A stretch of 64,000 bases of DNA from an uncultured Planktomarina sp. (GCA_905182425.1 CAJJBP010000015.1:56001-120000); one strand, 5' to 3'; shown: positions 19,119 through 29,158, counted from the first letter of the stretch. Translations and numbers: made by a program. Notes: generated by a model not told the origin, from the letters alone.

Positions 19119-20486
19119 ATGAAAGACCAATCCCCTAACAGCTGGGAAGCACGCGCAGACGCCCACTCTCTCTATGGCTTCACTGACTTACCAACGATCA
19201 AAAACCGCGGCGCCACAATCTTAACACATGGCGAAGGCCCCTATGTTTTTGATGTTCACGGTCGAAAATTTCTAGATGCCAACTCAGGACTTTGGAACAT
19301 GGTCGCAGGTTTTGACCACGCAGGCCTGGCACAGGCTGCCAAGGATCAATTTGATCGCTTCCCGGGTTACCATGCATTTTTTGGCCGTATGTCCGATCAA
19401 ACTGTGATGCTTTCTGAAAAACTAATCGAGGTCTCTCCTTATGAATCTGGAAAGGTTTTTTACACTAATTCAGGCTCTGAGGCTAATGACACAATGGTCA
19501 AAATGCTGTGGTTCCTACATGGCTCTGAGGGAAACACTAAGCGTCGAAAAATTATCACACGTAAAAACGCTTACCATGGTGTAACTGCCGTCTCAGCGTC
19601 AATGACCGGCAAGCCTTATAATGCTGTATTCGGTCTGCCTCTCCCAGAATTCCTACATCTCACCTGCCCCCATTATTGGCGTGAGGGAAAAGATGGTGAA
19701 ACCGAAGCTCAATTCACAGTACGCATGGCCAGAGAACTCGAAGATATGATCTTATCGGAAGGTCCAGACACAATTGCGGGATTCTTTGCTGAGCCGGTAA
19801 TGGGCGCCGGTGGCGTTATTCCACCCTCCGAAGGATATTTTCAAGCGCTACAACCAATCCTGCAAAAATATGACATTCCCCTAATTTCAGATGAAGTTAT
19901 TTGTGGCTTTGGCAGAACAGGTCATACTTGGGGATGTCAGGCTTACAACTTTGTTCCTGACGCAATTATCAGTTCCAAGAACCTGACCGCTGGCTACTTC
20001 CCTATGGGTGCGGTCATATTAGGGCCACAACTTACTCAACGAATGCAAGCTGCATCTGAGGCTATCGAGGAATTTCCTCACGGCTTCACCGCATCCGGCC
20101 ATCCAGTTGGGTCTGCGATCGCGTTGAAGGCAATTGATGTTATCATGAACGAGGGACTTGCAGAGAATGTGTGCAAATTAACCCCCTATTTTGAAGCACA
20201 TATGAAACGGCTTCTGGAAAACCCAAATATCGGCGAAGCCCGCGGAAAAGGCCTGATGGGCGCACTGGAGGCCGTCAAAGACAAATCTACCAAGACGCCT
20301 TTTGCTGCCGATCTTTCCATTAGCGAGCGGATCGCAAACACTTGTACAGATCACGGGTTAATTTGTCGGCCACTTGGACAATCAATCGTTCTATGCCCGG
20401 CCTTCATATTCACAGAATCTCGCATCGACGAGATGTTTGAAAAACTTGAAGCCGCACTAAAACAAGTATTTTCTGATGTCGCTTAA
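19119..20486 (+). CDS. Class III (omega) aminotransferase
   Basis: 455-aa PLP enzyme of the aspartate aminotransferase superfamily class III, close to omega-amino acid/polyamine:pyruvate aminotransferases. YTNSGSEANDTMVKML binds the PLP phosphate, SDEVICGFGRTG holds the aspartate contacting the pyridine nitrogen, and the Schiff-base lysine is in SSKNLTAGYFPMGAV. It probably transaminates an amine or amino acid of the same catabolic route as the preceding genes. A GGGCGGG hairpin closes the transcript. Confidence 0.87.
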   Translation: MKDQSPNSWEARADAHSLYGFTDLPTIKNRGATILTHGEGPYVFDVHGRKFLDANSGLWNMVAGFDHAGLAQAAKDQFDRFPGYHAFFGRMSDQTVMLSEKLIEVSPYESGKVFYTNSGSEANDTMVKMLWFLHGSEGNTKRRKIITRKNAYHGVTAVSASMTGKPYNAVFGLPLPEFLHLTCPHYWREGKDGETEAQFTVRMARELEDMILSEGPDTIAGFFAEPVMGAGGVIPPSEGYFQALQPILQKYDIPLISDEVICGFGRTGHTWGCQAYNFVPDAIISSKNLTAGYFPMGAVILGPQLTQRMQAASEAIEEFPHGFTASGHPVGSAIALKAIDVIMNEGLAENVCKLTPYFEAHMKRLLENPNIGEARGKGLMGALEAVKDKSTKTPFAADLSISERIANTCTDHGLICRPLGQSIVLCPAFIFTESRIDEMFEKLEAALKQVFSDVA

Positions 20487-20495
20487 CGATGCTTC

Positions 20496-20520
20496 GGGCG
20501 GGGATATTCCCGCCCTCATT
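20496..20520 (+). terminator. Probable terminator after the aminotransferase gene
   Basis: GGGCGGG and CCCGCCC form a 7-base perfect stem with a 6-base loop (GATATT), followed by TCATTT. The stem is strong, but the T tract is weak. Confidence 0.6.
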
Positions 20521-20561
20521 TCCATACCCGAGCATCAAGAGCACCGAAGGAAGTTTCCCTA

Positions 20562-21620
20562 ATGGTTCAAGACCCCGCGGCAAACTTCACTATTAAGTTA
20601 GAAACTGACGAGCCTCAGTTAGTAGCTCTGGGCTGGCAGTCCTTTTTTGAAGATCAAATTACATTTGTTAACAAAGAAACCTCCATTCCTGTTCGCGTTA
20701 CTCAAGTACACCGTAATACGATAAACATCATGGGAGTTGATATCGACCATAAAATTCCAGCTGTGCTGGAAGTGGCTGTCGGCGATTGGTTGTTATTGGA
20801 CAAAGACAATCCACGAAACAGTCTTATTCTTAAACGGAAAAGTTTGGTAAAACGACGCGCCCCTGGGCATGATCGTAAAGAACAATTAATCGCAGCCAAC
20901 CTTGACACCACGTTTATCGTCTCGTCGTGCAATCAGGACTTTAATATAGCACGTCTAGAGCGTTATGTTGCCATGGCGCATGACGCTGAAGTAGCTCCCG
21001 TCATTATTTTAACAAAAAATGACCTTAGTGACGACCCACAAAGCTATGCAAAACGGGCCTCGTCAATCTCTTCTCGTGTCCCTGTGATTTGTTTAGATGG
21101 TCGTCATAACCAAGCACGCTTGCAGCTCGCACCTTGGTGCGTACTGGGACAAACCGTCGCTTTTCTTGGATCCTCGGGAGTCGGGAAGTCCACCTTAGTA
21201 AACACGTTGTCCGGCAATAACGACATTGAGACGCAAGATGTCCGTACGGCCGATGACCGTGGACGTCACACAACAACACGCCGACAATTGTATATCTTGG
21301 GGGGAGGCTGTGCTATCATCGACACGCCAGGCATGCGCGAGTTGCAACTCACCGATGTTGCCGTCGGATTAAGAGAAACCTTCGCTGATCTGCACGCGTT
21401 GACGCAAAACTGCCGTTTCAACGACTGCGTACACAACAAAGAGCCGGGGTGCGCAATTACAGCAGCAATCAAGAGCAAAGAAATTGACGTGGCACGGGTA
21501 CAGCGATGGGTTAAACTTGTAGCAGAAGATCAAGAGAATACGAGTGCGCTGGCCCAAAAGAGTTACCGTGACAAAGGCCGCAGTAAACTCACCAAAGGCA
21601 AGAAAAGAAATCATAAATAG
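20562..21620 (+). CDS. rsgA: Ribosome small-subunit-dependent GTPase A
   Basis: Circularly permuted GTPase that acts in late 30S subunit maturation. The order of motifs shows the permutation: G4 (TKNDLS) precedes G1 (GSSGVGKSTLVN), then the switch region and G3 (DTPGMRE). A C-terminal zinc knuckle (CRFNDCVHNKEPGCAI) and a basic tail follow. An OB-like N-terminal domain precedes the GTPase. 352 aa, normal length. Single gene after the amine cluster terminator. Confidence 0.93.
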   Translation: MVQDPAANFTIKLETDEPQLVALGWQSFFEDQITFVNKETSIPVRVTQVHRNTINIMGVDIDHKIPAVLEVAVGDWLLLDKDNPRNSLILKRKSLVKRRAPGHDRKEQLIAANLDTTFIVSSCNQDFNIARLERYVAMAHDAEVAPVIILTKNDLSDDPQSYAKRASSISSRVPVICLDGRHNQARLQLAPWCVLGQTVAFLGSSGVGKSTLVNTLSGNNDIETQDVRTADDRGRHTTTRRQLYILGGGCAIIDTPGMRELQLTDVAVGLRETFADLHALTQNCRFNDCVHNKEPGCAITAAIKSKEIDVARVQRWVKLVAEDQENTSALAQKSYRDKGRSKLTKGKKRNHK

Positions 21621-22133
21621 AGAGTAACCTCTGAATTAGTTGGTATTTATCATATTGCCGCCAATCGCCCCCCCCCAAGGCAGGCCAATCTTATCATTGT
21701 TTGGCCTCATACATGGCTAAAAAGCCATCCTGCGCCGCCACGCGTGACAGGGCCGCCAGCAAACAGGTCCCAGGCAATGCAACTGGCATAATGTGTAAAG
21801 CCCCATCAAATATTAGAGCTCCAAAGGCCTTTTGAGACTTACGAGCCTTGCTATCAGAACATTGCGTTGTGATCTGAGTAAGTCCCCGTAGCATCGATTG
21901 AAAAATCGTTCTAAACCCACTTAAAAAAAATTTAAATTCTATGGTCCTAATGCCTGAGCCGTGCCACCCAAAACTCAACCCTCCCTTGGCCACAGCCAAC
22001 GTTTGCTATCTTCTGATAGGATTGCAAAAATCCACTTAAACCTCAAAAAATTTGTTTCAGCTTTCCTAAAGCTTAGGGAGCGTACGTGTAATACGCTTCA
22101 TATTTCACAAGCATAACAGAGGTAAAAATTCTT
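21621..22133. other. Intergenic region with one doubtful minus-strand ORF
   Basis: 513 bases between the convergent rsgA and an alpha/beta hydrolase gene. The only ORF of note is 21694-21999 on the minus strand (101 aa, beginning MAVAKGGLSFGWHGSG, with a hydrophobic stretch ALIFDGALHIMPVALPGTCLLAAL). I do not recognise it, and its composition is not clearly coding. A run of nine C occurs near 21669. No RNA gene or terminator was identified. Confidence 0.3.
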
Positions 22134-22835
22134 CTAAGAGGCACTCAGCCATGCGCGTAAAGCGTCGTTGGTCTCTTTTGGTTGTTCCAAAGTTGGAAAA
22201 TGTGCCGCATCTTCGATAACTTTCAAATGCGCTGTCTCAATCAGTTCTGCAATAAACTCATGCCTTTTTGGAAGATAAAATGGATCTTTTGCTCCGCATA
22301 AGATCAAGGTCGGACATTTGATTTTGCGAAGTAAAGCCTGCTGATCTCGACGACGCTGCATAGCACGCGATTGCCTAACAAAAGCCAATGTCCCAAGAGA
22401 TATCGCCATATCAAAAATCAACTTTGAAATATTTTCTTTGAATTGTGTATCAGCCAAATATCCCGGGCCCAGTTCTTCTTGCATCGCTTTTTCTAGATTT
22501 CCCGCACGTGCTAAGACTATTAACGGCTCACGTTCAGCAGCCCTTATTGGGGCTTCTTGCATGGTATTAGTATCCATCAGACACAACCGGGTCACGCGGT
22601 CAGGTGCGCGCCTTACAATTTCCATAGCAACCATGCCACCCATTCCCAATCCACATAGCGCGAAACGGTGCGGCGTGACATCAAGAATTCCACTGGCAAT
22701 CTCTTCGATACGCTCACCTATGTGAATCGGCGCAACCATCACGGCACGTGCATGCGACAGGCCATCAATTTGTGGTGCAAACAAGCGCGCATCACACATC
22801 AGATCAGGTAAGAATACAATTGGTTCAGATATCAT
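22134..22835 (-). CDS. Alpha/beta hydrolase-fold protein lacking the nucleophile serine
   Basis: 233-aa protein of the alpha/beta hydrolase superfamily, closest in look to enol-lactonase/esterase types. The strand-order cues are IVFLPDLMCDARLF, the nucleophile elbow, CPTLILCGAKDPFY (acid region, Asp present) and EDAAHFPTLEQP (catalytic His present). The elbow reads LCGLGMGGMVAME where homologues have GxSxG, so the serine is a glycine (codon GGA). The reading frame is intact. It may be catalytically inactive or use different chemistry. Function unknown. Confidence 0.75.
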   Translation of the reverse strand: MISEPIVFLPDLMCDARLFAPQIDGLSHARAVMVAPIHIGERIEEIASGILDVTPHRFALCGLGMGGMVAMEIVRRAPDRVTRLCLMDTNTMQEAPIRAAEREPLIVLARAGNLEKAMQEELGPGYLADTQFKENISKLIFDMAISLGTLAFVRQSRAMQRRRDQQALLRKIKCPTLILCGAKDPFYLPKRHEFIAELIETAHLKVIEDAAHFPTLEQPKETNDALRAWLSAS

Positions 22836-23032
22836 AAAACGTTTGTTGCAAGTTTCACAGTCTGTGCCAAGTCACATAGGAAATTATTAATGTTTTAATT
22901 AATTTTCTAAGGCTCAGTCAACGCCGACGCATTGAAACTTAGAATGAACGCCCGCATTTTGAGCCATAAATATCTTTTCAGAGTATTGCCTTAAAACGCT
23001 ATAATCAAACCCGAGTAGTACCAAGGCCAAAA

Positions 23033-23896
23033 CTACCCCAAGTATTTATCACAAAATTCATTTGTGAATTTGACTGCTGTTTCTGTTTGGCTAGGGTTCA
23101 TAAGATCACCAACCACAAGATGTCCATATGGATCATCCCCGCCAGGAAGTCGAAGCTGCTCAGTGGGCCCAGACCAGCGCTGCAAAAGTCGATGTGTTTT
23201 TCGTGACGACACCACCTGATCTTCGTAACAGTATATAACTGCTAAAGGAGTTTTGAATTTTTTGAACCGCAATTTTGCTGCATCTTTAACTGCATCCATC
23301 ATCGTGAAAACAGCTTGGATGCTATAGTTTAGTGTCCAATAGGCATTATGAGCAGCACTATGTGGCTCACTTTGACGATCACTTCCAAAAACCCAGGGCC
23401 CCCAAAATCGAATGCCCGGCAGCTGTAATACAGTGTTTAGCCAGCCCTTCGTTAACCCAAAATTTGGAGATACAAATACACAGGCAGCAATTTGACTTTG
23501 GTTTTCGTTAAGTGCGCGCAAAACCAATGGCGCGCCTGTTGAACAGGCAATAACGACTACTTTCCTACCAATTTTTCGCCCAATCTGCAAGGCTTCGTCT
23601 GTATCCGTCCGCCAATCTGCAAGACGCGCCAGTCCCATAGCAGAACTATCTTGCCCGTGCCCAGTTAGGCGTGTGAAGAATAGATTTGCCTCTAAATGTT
23701 TTGCAACTTGGTCAGGAAAGGGACGAAGCTCTTCAGAGCTTGCCGAAAACCCATGAATAAAAACGACGGAAATATCCTGCTGCCAACTCGGACGATCTGC
23801 CCACAAAACGCGTTTGCGCATTTGGCTGCTCAAAGACGGAACCTGCGCTTCACGATCCGCGAGCCAAGTTATAATATTTTCCACGACTGGTACCAT
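23033..23896 (-). CDS. Alpha/beta hydrolase (carboxylesterase/lysophospholipase type)
   Basis: 287-aa hydrolase. The oxyanion region is VVFIHGFSASSEE, the lipase-like segment is FFTRLTGHGQD, the nucleophile elbow is VIACSTGAPLVL (Ser in A-C-S-T-G, a tolerated variant of GxSxG), and the C-terminal acid and His region lies near LPGGDDPYGHLVVGD. Substrate unknown. It lies 7 bases downstream of the MFS symporter gene, so the two probably share a transcript. Confidence 0.78.
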   Translation of the reverse strand: MVPVVENIITWLADREAQVPSLSSQMRKRVLWADRPSWQQDISVVFIHGFSASSEELRPFPDQVAKHLEANLFFTRLTGHGQDSSAMGLARLADWRTDTDEALQIGRKIGRKVVVIACSTGAPLVLRALNENQSQIAACVFVSPNFGLTKGWLNTVLQLPGIRFWGPWVFGSDRQSEPHSAAHNAYWTLNYSIQAVFTMMDAVKDAAKLRFKKFKTPLAVIYCYEDQVVSSRKTHRLLQRWSGPTEQLRLPGGDDPYGHLVVGDLMNPSQTETAVKFTNEFCDKYLG

Positions 23897-23903
23897 TAAA
23901 GAT

Positions 23904-25247
23904 TTAACCCAGACTTTTGGCAGCGAGTGGCTTGTAAAAAACGATAATCAAAAGTGCTGCAACCATCAAAATAGCAGCTGGAATTAATGTGACACTGACG
24001 TGCAGTGCTGCAACTGCATCTGGGAGTTGTTCCACATATCCGTCAGTAGTCTCGCGCCAGCCATAAGTTCCTAAAATTGTAGCAAGTAATAAGGGAGCAA
24101 ATGCATTCGCAACCTTTTGTCCAAATAACCAAAGTCCAGAGAATGCGCCTTCTATGGCTTCGCCACTTTGGGCGCGCGTCACATCCATTAAGTCGGGATA
24201 CATCGCCCAGGGTATTTGCTGGTAGGAACCATTGGCCATGCCGGCCAGAATAAACAACCCAGAAATAGCGGTTAAATTAACAGATGGCATTGCAGAATAA
24301 AGGCCTGCCAACACAAAAACATAAAATACCAACCCCCAGACTAAAGCTATGACTTTTCCAAGTTTTTTACTTGCCCAAACCCAAAAAACTTGTGACAAAA
24401 TTGAGCCCAATACAAAGGCAGCAAAAAGTGTTGCCATTGTTCCCAATCCAGCGGCCAATCCAGACAGAGCTGTCTGACCATCATCCAAAATAAGATAAAG
24501 AGCGGCAAACGGTAGGCCTGCAGTAATAAGGGCAACCGCCAAAGTCATAACACCATAAAGTAATGTTAACATGACAAAAGCCTTGTTTTGAAACACTAAA
24601 GATAGCATTGAAATTGGATCAAGCACGCTTGGCTTTGTAATGCGTGGTGCATTGCGCGTAATAAATACAGATAACCATATTGCGCCAACAATTAAGGGAG
24701 AAATTAATAATGCCGCCCAAAAGAAACCCTCTCGACTGTTACCAGCCAATACTGGAATCACTGCCCCACCAATTAAAATACCAAGGCTCGCAAACCCCAT
24801 ACGCCAAGCTGTCATCTCAGAACGCTCTGTTGCATCTTGGGTCATTTCACCGGCTGTTGCTCCATAAGGAATAGCGACCATGGTAAAACCAATTGTCGCA
24901 ACGACAAAAAATGAACCTACCCACAGTGCCGCAAAGCCAGAAGAAATATCCCCCGGCGCTGCAAAAAGGCCAAGGATGCCTGCAACCATAATCAAAGCCC
25001 CAATCGAAATCCACGGAGCACGTCGACCCCATTTACTGCTAGTTTTATCAGACAGCCAGCCCACGATAGGATCCGTAAAAATGTCAAAAATTAAAATAGC
25101 AGTAGTTACAATTCCAGCCAACCCAATTGGAACCCCAAGATAGTTTGTCAAAAATGCTAAGACCAGAAGTTGTTTGATAACTACAAAAACCACGATCCCC
25201 ATGTCAGCTAGGCCCCAGCCTGCTTTTTGAGTTCTCGACAGTGCCAT
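23904..25247 (-). CDS. MFS transporter, glycoside-pentoside-hexuronide:cation symporter type
   Basis: 447-aa membrane protein with about 12 hydrophobic segments. The N-terminal signature (GWGLADMGIVVFVV, then TDPIVGWLSDKTSSKWGRRAPWI) is that of the GPH/MelB-like family, which moves sugars or related solutes with Na+ or H+. GSYQQIPWAMYPDLMDVTRAQSGEAIEGAFSG is the conserved C-terminal-half block. Substrate not predictable. It is followed directly by a hydrolase gene that might act on the imported compound. Confidence 0.85.
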   Translation of the reverse strand: MALSRTQKAGWGLADMGIVVFVVIKQLLVLAFLTNYLGVPIGLAGIVTTAILIFDIFTDPIVGWLSDKTSSKWGRRAPWISIGALIMVAGILGLFAAPGDISSGFAALWVGSFFVVATIGFTMVAIPYGATAGEMTQDATERSEMTAWRMGFASLGILIGGAVIPVLAGNSREGFFWAALLISPLIVGAIWLSVFITRNAPRITKPSVLDPISMLSLVFQNKAFVMLTLLYGVMTLAVALITAGLPFAALYLILDDGQTALSGLAAGLGTMATLFAAFVLGSILSQVFWVWASKKLGKVIALVWGLVFYVFVLAGLYSAMPSVNLTAISGLFILAGMANGSYQQIPWAMYPDLMDVTRAQSGEAIEGAFSGLWLFGQKVANAFAPLLLATILGTYGWRETTDGYVEQLPDAVAALHVSVTLIPAAILMVAALLIIVFYKPLAAKSLG

Positions 25248-25331
25248 TTTCGGTTCCTACTAATAAAGCTGCTTTCTTGACCATTAACCAATGCAACGGG
25301 AGGCTGAAATAGTATGAGTTTCCCACATCCC

Positions 25332-25581
25332 TCATTCTGACAGGCCAGTAATTTCGTATAAAGGGAAAAGGCCTACTTGCGCAATTACAACCGTTTCATC
25401 AATGTCTTCAGCTACATCAACTAAAATCTCAGTGATGAAGATACCCCCACCTAAGATACCTCCTGGCCCTACATTTTTCAATTTTCATAACAGTAGCCAG
25501 CCGCGCCATTGAATTACCCAAACCCTGCCGCCGACCCATCAACTTCGTCATATGAGCCAGACGCTCCTCAGGACTGTTCAT
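25332..25581 (-). pseudogene. Small unknown gene with a one-base frameshift
   Basis: Not in the ORF track. From the ATG at 25581 the minus strand reads MNSPEERLAHMTKLMGRRQG and continues to MARLATVMKIE. At an A-rich stretch (TTGAAAAATG) a neighbouring frame takes over and reads NVGPGGILGGGIFITEILV, then DVAEDIDETVVIAQVG to a TGA at 25332. The two parts together make about 83 codons, one base out of register. Both halves look protein-like, but I do not recognise the family. Confidence 0.45.
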
Positions 25582-25660
25582 TTTTGGTTAACTAGGATAG
25601 TTTATTGAATAATTTGGCATCTTATGCTGTTAATTATTATTATTTTGCTCAAGCACTACG

Positions 25661-26392
25661 CTAACAACATTTGTTATAGCCGCCTCGAATTAGTGATAAA
25701 GCGTTTGGTGCTGAAAAGCTGTGATCTGCTCCCTTCAACAGGGTCAATTGCACGTCTGCACACTGGATATGCGCAAAAAGTTTATTTGCAAGCTCTATCG
25801 AAACATCCTCATCCAAATCGCCCTGAAGTAATCGGACAGGAAAAGGCAAATCAAGAGGCTGGCGTAATACTAGGTGGGCCCGGCCATCATCAATCAGCCG
25901 TTTTGTAATTGGGTAAGGATTACCGTAGGAAGAGGGGATATTAACTACTCCCTCTTCTAACAGATGCTGGCGAGTGGCTTTATTGAACCCCGCCCAATAC
26001 CCGTCTTCGGTGAAATCTGGAGCGGCAGCAATTGTAACCATACCTGCAATTTTTTCAGAATTTCGTTTCGCTAGTAACAACGCGATCCAGCCACCCATGG
26101 AAGATCCAACCAATATTTGAGGACCGTCCGTAACATTTTCAAGCAAATCTTGCGCGTCGTTAGCCCAATCTCCAATACAGCCGTCGACAAAAACCCCAGA
26201 AGATTTCCCATGGCCTGAATAATCAAAACGCAGGAATGAAAGTCCTTGCTCTTTGCACATCGCTTCGAGATGCAGTGCTTTGGTTCCAGACATATCAGAC
26301 ATGAAACCACCGAGAAAAACTATGCCCGGAGCTGTGCCTTTCGTCTTAACGTAGGCGATTTTTCGTCCAGTTTTTGTTTTATGAAATTTCAA
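25661..26392 (-). CDS. Alpha/beta hydrolase (ABHD10/thioesterase-like)
   Basis: About 243-aa hydrolase. PGIVFLGGFMSDMSGTKA is the oxyanion region, and FLRFDYSGHGKSSG is the characteristic block of the ABHD10-like group. QILVGSSMGGWIALLLA holds the nucleophile Ser in GSSMGG. LLQGDLDEDVS and GADHSFS give the acid and His. No in-frame ATG lies near the expected start. The TTG at 26392 fits the homologous N-terminus, with GTGs at 26401 and 26404 and a TTG at 26440 as alternatives. Confidence 0.75.
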   Translation of the reverse strand: MKFHKTKTGRKIAYVKTKGTAPGIVFLGGFMSDMSGTKALHLEAMCKEQGLSFLRFDYSGHGKSSGVFVDGCIGDWANDAQDLLENVTDGPQILVGSSMGGWIALLLAKRNSEKIAGMVTIAAAPDFTEDGYWAGFNKATRQHLLEEGVVNIPSSYGNPYPITKRLIDDGRAHLVLRQPLDLPFPVRLLQGDLDEDVSIELANKLFAHIQCADVQLTLLKGADHSFSAPNALSLIRGGYNKCC

Positions 26393-26682
26393 GAGACCCA
26401 CCACCCATGTCTCATCTAAAATACATCGCGGGGAAAACAAACCCGTTTGATGCTAAGACCCACTTTAAATAAATGAGGCATATAAAGATGTGACTAATTA
26501 GCCTCTACTACAACCTATATTTACTTCCAAAAGGCAACTAGCTTAATTTTTTAATTCTTCAGACAGCTCTGATTAAAATGCCCTGTTGACAGCAAGGTCC
26601 AAAGCATCAAAGTGACGTAATATGTTATTTTTTCCCGCAATCGGGCGTTCCGTGGGCGCCAAACCGACGAGGAGTGCCCTTG

Positions 26683-28638
26683 ATGGCCGAAGTCTCCCTT
26701 ACCTTTCCTGATAATTCTGTGCGCAGCTACGAAGTTGGCACCACCGCAGCAGAAGTGGCCACAGACATTGCTTCATCGTTGGCCAAAAAAGCAATTTCAG
26801 CGACAATTAATGGGCAGCATTTTGATCTGGCTTGGCCGATTGAGATAAATTGTACTATTGAAATTCATTCTTTGAAAGATGAAGAGCAAGCCAACGAGCT
26901 GATCCGCCATGATTTGGCGCATGTCATGGCACGTGCTGTTCAGGAAATTTGGCCTGATGTTCAAGTAACCATTGGCCCCGTTATCAAAGACGGATGGTAC
27001 TATGACTTCGACCGCAAGGCACCATTCACACCAGAAGATTTGGTCATCATCGAAAAGAAGATGAAAGAGATCATAAACAAACGTGATACCATTCGGACCG
27101 AAGTTTGGGATCGCGAGCGCGCGATTAAGCATTACACAGATGCCAAAGAGCCCTATAAAGTTGAGCTTATTGGGTCTATCCCAGGTGATGAGCCATTGCG
27201 CATGTATTGGCATGGAGACTGGCAAGATCTATGCCGTGGTCCACATTTGCAACATACTGGCCAACTTCCAGCAGATGCTTTCAAATTAATGAACGTCGCT
27301 GGAGCTTATTGGCGCGGTGATAGTAAGCGAGCGATGTTACAGCGTATTTATGGGGTGGCCTTCACCAATAAAGAAAAGTTAAAGCAGCACCTTTATATGC
27401 TGGAAGAAGCAGCCAAGCGTGACCATCGTAAATTGGGTCGTGAAATGGACCTTTACCATATGCAAGAGGAGGCCCCTGGCCAAGTTTTTTGGCATCCAAA
27501 TGGTTGGACAATCTATACCGAATTACAAGATTATATGCGACGCAAACAACGATCAGGCGGTTACGTAGAGGTCAACACACCTCAAGTCGTGGACCGCAAG
27601 CTTTGGATTGCCTCTGGCCATTGGGATAAATATCAGGAGAATATGTTTATCGTTGAAGTGGACGAAGAGCACGCCCGCGAGAAAGCAGTTAATGCTTTGA
27701 AGCCGATGAACTGCCCCTGCCATGTGCAAATTTTCAATCAAGGCCTTAAATCATACCGCGACTTACCTCTCCGAATGGCAGAATTCGGCAGCTGTGCCCG
27801 CTATGAGCCGTCGGGCGCTTTACACGGCATTATGCGTGTGCGCGGCTTCACTCAGGATGATGGGCATATTTTTTGTAGTGAGGACCAAATTGAGGAAGAA
27901 ACAGCACTCTACATCAAGTACCTGACTTCCGTATACAAAGACCTTGGTTTTGAAAACTTTCGTGTAAAATTTAGTGACCGCCCTGAAAATCGGTCCGGCT
28001 CAGATGAGGTTTGGGATAGAGCAGAATCAGCGTTATTGGCGGCGACGCGCAAAGCAGGGATTGAACCTGAAATGAACCCAGGAGAAGGCGCTTTTTACGG
28101 CCCTAAACTTGAATTTGTTCTAACAGATGCCATTGGCCGAGATTGGCAGTGTGGTACTCATCAGGTCGATTTCGTTTTGCCTGAACGTTTGGATGCCTCT
28201 TACATCGGTAAAGATGGAAACAAGCATCGCCCAGTCATGTTGCACCGTGCTTGCCTTGGCTCATTCGAGCGTTTTATTGGTATTTTAATCGAAGAGCATT
28301 CCGGCAAGCTCCCTTTATGGCTAGCACCTCGCCAAGTCGTTGTGACTTCCATTGTATCAGACGCAGATATTTTTGTGCACGAAGCAGTTGCGGCCTTGCG
28401 CGCTGCAGGTGTCCGTGCTGAAGCAGATATTCGAAATGAAAAAATAAACTATAAAGTGCGTGAACACTCCGTTGCTAAAGTCCCAGTTATCTTAGCAATT
28501 GGCATGAAAGAAGTAGAGGAGCGCACAGTCTCTGTCCGCCGACTTGGCAGCAAGCAAAGCCAAATAATGAGCCTAGAACAATTGGTGCAAAATCTTGCAA
28601 CCGAATCTACCCCGCCCGATATGCTTGAACAGAATTAG
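26683..28638 (+). CDS. thrS: Threonine--tRNA ligase
   Basis: Charges tRNA-Thr. Domains in order: TGS (about 1-65), editing domain with HxxxH in [12 protein letters not shown] and the cysteine of DLCRGPHL, class II catalytic core with zinc ligands in [21 protein letters not shown] and [12 protein letters not shown], and anticodon-binding domain (last 100 aa). 651 aa. The ORF begins at a GTG, but the ATG at 26683 has GAGGAG nine bases upstream. A terminator follows. Confidence 0.96.
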   Translation: MAEVSLTFPDNSVRSYEVGTTAAEVATDIASSLAKKAISATINGQHFDLAWPIEINCTIEIHSLKDEEQANELIRHDLAHVMARAVQEIWPDVQVTIGPVIKDGWYYDFDRKAPFTPEDLVIIEKKMKEIINKRDTIRTEVWDRERAIKHYTDAKEPYKVELIGSIPGDEPLRMYWHGDWQDLCRGPHLQHTGQLPADAFKLMNVAGAYWRGDSKRAMLQRIYGVAFTNKEKLKQHLYMLEEAAKRDHRKLGREMDLYHMQEEAPGQVFWHPNGWTIYTELQDYMRRKQRSGGYVEVNTPQVVDRKLWIASGHWDKYQENMFIVEVDEEHAREKAVNALKPMNCPCHVQIFNQGLKSYRDLPLRMAEFGSCARYEPSGALHGIMRVRGFTQDDGHIFCSEDQIEEETALYIKYLTSVYKDLGFENFRVKFSDRPENRSGSDEVWDRAESALLAATRKAGIEPEMNPGEGAFYGPKLEFVLTDAIGRDWQCGTHQVDFVLPERLDASYIGKDGNKHRPVMLHRACLGSFERFIGILIEEHSGKLPLWLAPRQVVVTSIVSDADIFVHEAVAALRAAGVRAEADIRNEKINYKVREHSVAKVPVILAIGMKEVEERTVSVRRLGSKQSQIMSLEQLVQNLATESTPPDMLEQN

Positions 28639-28652
28639 AAACACCGCTTCAA

Positions 28653-28676
28653 AGGCGCCCAAATTGGGACCTTTTT
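28653..28676 (+). terminator. Probable intrinsic terminator of thrS
   Basis: AGGcgCCC AAATT GGGaCCT forms an imperfect hairpin with a small internal loop, followed by TTTTTAT. It lies 15 bases after the thrS stop in the convergent gap before the ArsC-like gene. Confidence 0.6.
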
Positions 28677-28686
28677 ATATTAAGTT

Positions 28687-29010
28687 TTAATTAACATACT
28701 GAGCCTTTACGTCTGGCTTCCAACCCAAGGTCATATTCACCCCCTGAACTATCAATGGTCGCTTCATTAATACTGGGTATGTTTCAAGCAAAATAATAGG
28801 ATCTAATGAGCGTTGGATATCATTAAGGCCTCGCCATGTTGTGGATGATTTATTGATAAGACCATCTCCAAATTGAGCATATGCCTTTTCTAGTAAATTT
28901 TTAGGAACTCCTTCTGCACGTACGTCAACAAAGGCAACCTTCTTATTTAGAAGGGATTTTAGGGCTTGGCGGCAGGTATCGCAGGCTTTCAGGCCATATA
29001 AGATCATCAT
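28687..29010 (-). CDS. ArsC/Spx-family (YffB-like) protein
   Basis: 107-aa thioredoxin-fold protein of the arsenate reductase/Spx family. YGLKACDTCRQALKSL has the N-terminal CxxC (the YffB type keeps CDT-C). The conserved RPLIVQGVNMTLGW ends the fold, with the Arg-Pro cis-turn. No ars genes are nearby, so a role in thiol or glutathione metabolism is as likely as arsenate reduction. Confidence 0.82.
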   Translation of the reverse strand: MMILYGLKACDTCRQALKSLLNKKVAFVDVRAEGVPKNLLEKAYAQFGDGLINKSSTTWRGLNDIQRSLDPIILLETYPVLMKRPLIVQGVNMTLGWKPDVKAQYVN

Positions 29011-29158
29011 ATTTTCCTTGATTTTATTTTTAAACGGATAGTTGATGGAATTGTGACTTCTGACGATTTCTCCAATTTTAATAAATTGGTAAGTTATTGT
29101 TAGCTGTTATGCCACCGGAAATGGAGCCGGCGAGCGAAGACTAATAGGAGAATTAGAT

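Noticed and set aside
21667-21677. Run of nine C as a possible phase-variable tract
   Set aside because: It is outside any recognised gene, so no phase switching of a product can be argued.
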